Positions 58,331 to 64,000 of a stretch of 64,000 nucleotides of DNA are shown here, piece after piece (position 1 is the first letter of the stretch; each line of letters starts with the position of its first letter). The stretch spans positions 7,688,001-7,752,000 of the forward strand of contig JASJZH010000003.1 in NCBI GenBank assembly GCA_037178975.1, read 5' to 3'. Under the pieces are notes generated by a model. That model saw only the letters and a list, made by a program, of their open reading frames with translations. It searched no databases and was not told the DNA's origin. The position numbers and the translations under genes were made by a program. Origin of the DNA: Oscheius tipulae. Lineage: Eukaryota > Nematoda > Chromadorea > Rhabditida > Rhabditidae.

Positions 58331-61300
58331 AAGCAAAGTCAGAATCTTGTAGTTTTTTGTTTTTCGATACATCGTAATCCCGAAGAATAAATGTACAGTT
58401 CAAGTAATCAATATATTTAAAGACAATTCACGGGTGAGCTGGGATGAAACAGTGTGCCAGTGAGGTTTTCTGGCAATGAGAGTATGGGGAGGGAGTAGCG
58501 AAACAGTTCGCCCAATCTGTACCAAGCGAAAAATCGAGCCCAAAAAACCCAAATAGTTTGAAATTCTAAGCGGGAACTTCCGGACTGATTGGAAGTAATT
58601 CTGATCTTCCAAACTGAGAAGAATGAAAGATACTCAAGATTTCTAACAAAATGATGAAGAACAAGATCCTGTTCGCCTGTACATTCTCTCTCTCTCTCCC
58701 TCTCTCTCTATCCACACGAACATGCAAGAACGAAAATCAGAATAACGGGAGACAGCATTTCAAGAATGCTGTCGGAGCGTGTCTAATAGGTCTTAGTGTA
58801 CAGAGGTGCAAAACAGTATCAGGGTAAGAGTATTACAAGTGTTCCGTTTTTGAAAACTGGAAAAGTCGGGCGCGAAGTTCAAAAACTGGGTGCGTATTCA
58901 AAAGTACTGATCTACAGTTGGTCGTAATGATCTTTGGAAAGAACATAGTGTGATTGGAAGTTATCGTTTCAGACAGCAATCTGCTTTACGGAATCATAAC
59001 AACTGGAAATAGTGGTAGTGCGATAGAGAGAGACAGAGACCCAGAGACAGAAAGGCGTATGAGATTAGGAGGAGAGGAGGACGACAGTCCGCCCAGTTTT
59101 GACCCATCAGGCCCTGCTGCCCGTTGCGCAGATATAGCATTCGATTGCGGAGAGGGGGAGACAGTGCAGAGAACACCTGCACGCGACACTAGGGGTATGG
59201 GCTACTAAACAATACAGAGAGAGCGAGAGAGGAATGAGACGAATGGCGGTCAGGAGGAGGTCAGTAGTGTCAAAGCACTCGTAAACTCCGGGATTAGGGA
59301 GACGGGGCTCTGAGTAGAGCCGGGAATGGGAAAGTGAGAGACAGAGCAAAAGAGAGACAGACAGAGAAATAGAGGAACAGAAAGATAGAGAAACTGAGAG
59401 TTAATGTTCTGAGCGATCCAGAGAGACAATTAACTGGCAATGTGAGCCCGAGAACACATGAAAAAGTTAATTCATCACACGTTTTTGCCCTCTTCCAGGT
59501 TAATCAAGTTGCAGTTCTGCGACCTCAATCTAGTCCACGGGGGCTGGAATAGACTAGTCAAGGAGATAAGGGAAAAATGAGTTCAAATCGGGGGTGGCCG
59601 TCAAAAATTGGGCGCCTCTGCATTAGGACATTGAGACCTTTGCGGGCAGAGAGAAGAGGGCGAGGTTACTCAAAAAGGCACATCGCTTCTTTCCCCTCCC
59701 TATTTTGCTGAAGGCCAATCGATGTTAATCTGAATCTGGAGTGGGAGATAAGAATCGAAATGGGTTCACCAATTATGGACTAATGAAGCTGTGGGGTGTA
59801 AGATCGACAGTTTTTTGGGGCGTGAAAAACAGTTGAGACGAGGTTGCCGGGAGACTTTGAAGGCTGGATAAAAACTGCTGGGTAATAACTGTAGCGTTAA
59901 TGTTTGGTTAGCAGAGTAACTACTGTACCAAGCAGAGAGATAGCAAGACAAAGAGGCAAAGAGGTAGAGAGAGATAGAGAAACAGAGAAAGACTGAAAAA
60001 CAGAGAGACTGCGAGACAGATGGAGACAGTCCAATAAGAATGGCAGGAAAAATCGACGCGATTCATTCGCTTGAGCCCAGTGGCAAATATGGAGAAAGGA
60101 ATGGTTACGCAACTGTGCTGGCTATATCCGAGTGGCACGAGTTCAGCTGGCACGGCACTGACCACCTTGTTGTTCGTGGTACAGTAGACAGAAAAAAACC
60201 CGGGTGTGAGAATGATCGTCCGGCAATATTTGGGTATAGGAAAAGCTACGATTCTGGACAAATAAACAGGGAAAAGACACACCCTGTGAGGTGGACAAGC
60301 AGACAGAACAGAGGGCTGAACAGGTTGACAAGAGCTGGATAGGGAGCAGAAAAAGATTTGATGCAGGTTGACAGAGGCAGAACAAGAACCAGTTGACAAA
60401 GTCATTAGTTCCCCCGTGACTACCTAGACTTAACCCCAAAAAGATAAACAATAGTGCTGGACTGTCACCTCACGCGATCAGTTCTCCTCTCTCTCACTTT
60501 CAAGGCTATTCGCCCCGGCGTTAAATCATTGTGGCCTAGCCAATTGGCCCCCAACCGGCTCCGGAGTCTCTTCTCCTCGCCCCTAGCCGTTTGTCACACA
60601 ATCTTCTTCTTCTTGCGATGCGCCAAAAAGAAATGCGGACTCTTATAAAAGGAAAGCCGACTGATAAATTACGGGCTGTAGAGGGAGGAGAATCAACAAA
60701 TTGGGATGGCAGCTGACCATAAATATGTCCATGTGTAGCGAGATTTGCGCAGCAGATAGTCAGGGGTGGTGGATCCTAATGAGTTCGGGGGGCAATCAAT
60801 CGAGTATCTCTCACACGCGCTAAGAAAAATAGCAAATGTCTGAAAGAGGCATCGAATGGAAAAGATTGTTTGTAATCGACATTCCAAAAGTTAACAATTC
60901 CGGTGAACAGAGAGACTAGCTTCAAACATATTGGCTAGATTTAAACGCTATAGTACTGCCAGTCTCTGTAATTTTAGCTGTTCTTTTGCCCGCGAACCAT
61001 TACTTAAGAGTTGGTCTCGGTCAAGTGGTTACAACGAAAGCCTAACAGCAGTACATGGCGTTTCTGGTTTATTCATGAAGATATAGACAGGGATAGAATA
61101 CGCTAAAACGTGCAAAACAGTACAGAACGAGAGTCGGGTAGGGTGACAAAGTTGAACTCGGTCAGCCAGCTACAGCGAGACTGGACATAATACGTTCGGG
61201 CTGACAGAACAGTACAGAAAAACTTTTAGACAGAGATTACAACAGGGACATAGTCAAGTTGGACACGTTGACAAGTATGTGAGAGAGAGAGAGAGACAAA

Positions 61301-61879
61301 GCAGATTGACATTTTAGAACTAGAGTGATAGAGAGAAATTTTGGACGTTATTGACAAGGATAAAAGCCGGATGGTACAAATTGGTACAGATCAAAATACA
61401 GCTTGGAACAGAGTAAGAGAGTCAAATGCTTTGATGAGTTAGAAATTCCTGAAACTCCGGAGAGGATAGCATTTCATAGTCGAACATGGCAAGGTCGAGC
61501 ATTCCAAAGTGCGTTCCAAGGCTGTAGAAGAGAGAAGACGAGGCAGACCGCTTTCTACCGAAGAACAGGTCTGGAGTTCTCTTCAATCCTCTGTCTTGTC
61601 CAGTATCGATTCCAGGCCCTGAAGCTTTGTGATCCTTTGTAACTCTTCCAGCTGCGGGTCTAGCGATTTCAGTTTACTTGAGCATGAGGTAGAAGTAGAG
61701 CTGCTCCAGAAGGCACCCAGGACGAATCGAAGTGTGCCTCGGTAGAAAAGACAATGGGTATCCTCATCTTCAGGGATAGTCTTCACAGGTTGATGAGCCC
61801 GATGAGTGAATATGAATTGAGCTTCCACGTATGTGACGAACCAGACGGTCATCAAGTTTCGTACCGTTAATGGGTAGAC

Positions 61880-62065
61880 GTCCAGTGCTGTCCTCTCGAT
61901 TGCTAGACTACCAGTCCGGTCCTGTAGGCTATCAGCTCTGTACTCTGTCGATTGGTGGCCTACCAGTTCTGTCCTGTCCAAAGTTAGACTACCAGCTCTG
62001 TATTGTACGATTTTAGGCTACCTGTCCTGTACTGTCCAATGGTAGGCTCCCAGTTCCTAGCAGTC
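61880..62065 (+). repeat. minisatellite-like array, copy 2
   Basis: About five diverged units carrying CTACCAGTTCTGTCCTGTCC-like sequence at roughly 35-40 base spacing. It is inverted relative to the array at 58205-58330. Confidence 0.55.
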
Positions 62066-62095
62066 CTTATTTAAGAGTCAGTAGTCATTTCAAAG

Positions 62096-62329
62096 GAATC
62101 TAGTCCTAAATGCCCAAAAATCTCTGCGTGTCTGTGTGTGTGTGTGTCTGAAGCCGTTTTTGCACTTAGTGGGCACTACTTTGTGAGCACACTAAGTGGT
62201 TGCAAATCAAGACAAAGTAGAATCAGTTTTGGAGATAGTTTCGTTGGGGAACGTTTCTCGTGTCAGGATAACTCGACTGGAACAGCATCTACGTGTCACA
62301 AGCCCCAACGGGGCATCAGCCAAGTTTGT
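62096..62329 (-). repeat. dispersed repeat family 1, copy B
   Basis: The reverse complement of this segment aligns with 4991-5212, from CAAACTTGGCTGATGCCCCG to TTTTTGGGCATTTAGGACTA. The middle parts are more diverged. Confidence 0.6.
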
Positions 62330-62889
62330 TCACCTAATTTTCTGAATTACGATCGATCGATCTTATCCCTCTTCAGTATGCCCAGTCACTTAAAGCCTCG
62401 GTCCATCGTTGACGCTGTCAAACAACAACACAATATGGGAATCTATTTCTGTAACGAACTTTACAGCAATTGGTCTGTTTCTTCAGCATTTTCCCGTAAA
62501 AGGAGCCCCACCCCGCGGCACTTTTTTTTTTCTGTCTGTTCCAAGTTCAAAAACCCTGCAGAGACTGATCATTTGTTCAGACCAGGTATCAGATAGAAGA
62601 GTAGCTGTTCAGCTGCGATTTTCGCCCTCTTTCGCAATTCCTGACCAAATTCACTCCCTTTCGCAGATCTTGCCCTAAAGCTATTGGGTTTGACAGTCTC
62701 CCCATGGATTCTCCAAAACTGGTCAGATGTCTGTAAATGCATATGCGTTTATGTGTTCGACTAGGAAAACAATGATACATGGCATAAGGGGGTAGATTTG
62801 ATCATGGTTAAAGATTTTCGCGAAGGTTAAAGCTTAAAAAAAGGGATATGTTAGGACAATTATGTATATACAACTTTCAAAAAAAATCT

Positions 62890-64000
62890 TCACTCGCCGA
62901 GATGCTGGAAGATGCGGTCGAGCTCTTCCGTGTCCGGCTCTTCCTCTTTTATTTCCTCCTTAATTTCTGAAATCGGAGTCCAAGGAACGTCTCCCTGCGG
63001 GCCCCAGATGACCGTGTCATTGTACTTTTTTCGCTCCGACGCCTTTAGGGCTCTCCACTGAAATTTAAACCGGTTTTTGGCCCCAAAATTCGGATAAATA
63101 CCTTTTCAGATAGAACCTTGGTCATCTGGAGGTGGGGGACGCCTTCGGCCTTGAGAATCGGCTCCTGGATTGAGCGGAATAAGCCCCAGCCATTCTTGGG
63201 AGGTTCCTTCTCCTTCTCGACACGTCCAGCTCGGATCGCGTAGGCGTCTTGTTCGGCCGGAGACAGTTTGGCCCACTGAAAAAGCAATGATTTAGACTAC
63301 GAAAACTTGTACTTTTTTTGGGTAAAAATGACTCTAGTAGTCGTCTATGACACTGAAAACTCTACGTTTCCCTTGTGGAGAAAACACGGTATTTTTTTAA
63401 CATTGTCTCCCAGTTTCCACGAAATACCGTTTTGAGCTTACTTTGTCAAAATTATGTCACTTCGTGAGCTCGATATCGTAACAATTTGAGCTCGGGAAAT
63501 TTTTTTCTCTCTCCTAATCTTATGACTGGCAAAGTGAGCTTTGTCTTGACCAAAACACGGCGACAGTTCACAGAAAAAGGTGTCAGTTTCGTGGTTGTGC
63601 ATGCATTTCACTCATCCACACTGCTTGTAAAAGTAACAAAAGTTTCAACTTTAGGCTACCTACATAAACACATAGCGAAATTGCATCGTATGATTCTACT
63701 GGGAGTTCCATGATTGCATGTATTGTACAAAATTGGATGCATAAAGAGTACCGTACCTCAGCTCCGTAGATCTTCCTCACCTCACCCGCAGCCAGATTCG
63801 GATGCTCTTTGGCCGTATTTTTCTTCTTCTGCTCGCTGACAAACAGGAGAAATCCATTCGATGGCTTCTTCCACTCTTCCAGCATCTCTTTCTCAGCCTC
63901 GCGCATCTGTCGGATCGACGGAATCTGGCTAGCTTCGCTGTAGCTGGCGACACTTCTTCGTCTCTTCGTCGGCAGCTCGTGACAGCCTGCGATGATATTC
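62890..64000 (-). CDS. two-HMG-box DNA-binding protein (3' part; runs off right edge)
   Basis: Minus-strand exons: from the right edge to 63757, then 63275-63102 and 63057-62890; at least 195 residues. The visible protein starts with a basic stretch (PTKRRRS, a nuclear-signal-like motif), then HMG box 1 (KKPSNGFLLFVSEQKKKNTA; AGEVRKIYGAE-WAKLSPAEQDAYAIRA) split by the first intron, then HMG box 2 (PPKNGWGLFRSIQEPILKAE; MTKVLSEK-WRALKASERKKYND) split by the second intron at the same Trp. It ends in an acidic tail (KEEIKEEEPDTEELD). Each box has its intron directly before the conserved Trp, suggesting duplication of one box. HMG boxes bend DNA. Nuclear HMGB-like or TFAM-like roles are both possible; the basic NLS-like motif and acidic tail favour the nucleus. 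The true start is outside the window. Confidence 0.82.

Larger units (their letters stand above)
50927..62889. other. 12 kb region without a supported gene
   Basis: This region lies upstream of the leftward Gln-rich gene and downstream of the HMG-box gene. Many open frames exist, but none has consistent splice phase, biased codons or domain content. One Arg-rich frame near 52720-53146 was considered and left out. The region is full of AGAGACAGA/TCTCTGTCT tracts and holds an inverted repeat (55375-55552), two minisatellite-like blocks (58205-58330, 61880-62065) and a dispersed repeat (62096-62329). A TATA-like CTATAAAGGC lies at about 56858. Distal regulatory DNA for the Gln-rich gene is a reasonable guess. 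Confidence 0.45.

Overview
This window reads as animal nuclear DNA, most likely from a nematode. The genes are intron-rich, and most introns are only about 34-70 bases long and end in TTTTCAG or TTTCAG. Several start codons sit 0-7 bases after a strong AG acceptor, as expected for spliced-leader trans-splicing. Two genes for mitochondrial proteins lie about 165 bases apart in the same direction, as in a nematode operon. Recognisable proteins are a FERM-PDZ tyrosine phosphatase (PTPN3/PTPN4, ptp-1 type), a myo-inositol transporter of the HMIT type, actin, mitochondrial malate dehydrogenase, mitoribosomal protein S31, a centromeric histone H3 and a two-HMG-box protein. The species cannot be fixed from sequence alone. 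Exon models below were built by hand from reading frame, GT(GC)-AG signals and phase.

Layout. 1-971 (minus): the start of a secreted, highly repetitive protein full of RxRR processing sites, running off the left edge. 3283-16117 (plus): the FERM-PDZ-phosphatase gene, with a 5 kb intron. 16638-18473 (plus): a gene with a degenerate P-loop. 19065-20672 (plus): a polytopic membrane protein, tail to tail with a small zinc-finger-like gene (20774-21373, minus). 21497-22750: a foldback element next to a dead Merlin-like transposon. 23147-25673 (plus): a CENP-A gene with a very long N-terminal tail. 27413-30912 (plus): an unknown nuclear-looking protein whose last intron holds a Tc1-like transposon. 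31332-34604 (plus): the inositol transporter, with a tRNA-Trp gene in an intron. 34669-35304: a small inverted-repeat element. 35487-37196 (minus): actin. 37873-39905 (minus): a lysine-rich membrane-anchored protein, head to head with an SH2 plus pseudokinase gene (40029-41333, plus). 42179-47533 (plus): the malate dehydrogenase/S31 pair. 48501-50926 (minus): a Gln/Met/Pro-rich coactivator-like protein. 50927-62889: 12 kb without a gene I can support, holding repeats. 62890-64000 (minus): the end of the HMG-box gene.

There is no single prokaryote-style system here. The most unusual contents are the secreted RxRR repeat protein at the left edge (its frame never closes inside the window), the CENP-A homologue with a roughly 330-residue proline-rich tail, the SH2-pseudokinase that lacks catalytic residues, and short introns in unrelated genes that share the same 5' sequence. 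The mdh and mrps31 genes probably share one transcript supplying the mitochondrion. The transposon and tRNA-derived remnants are confined to introns and intergenic DNA.
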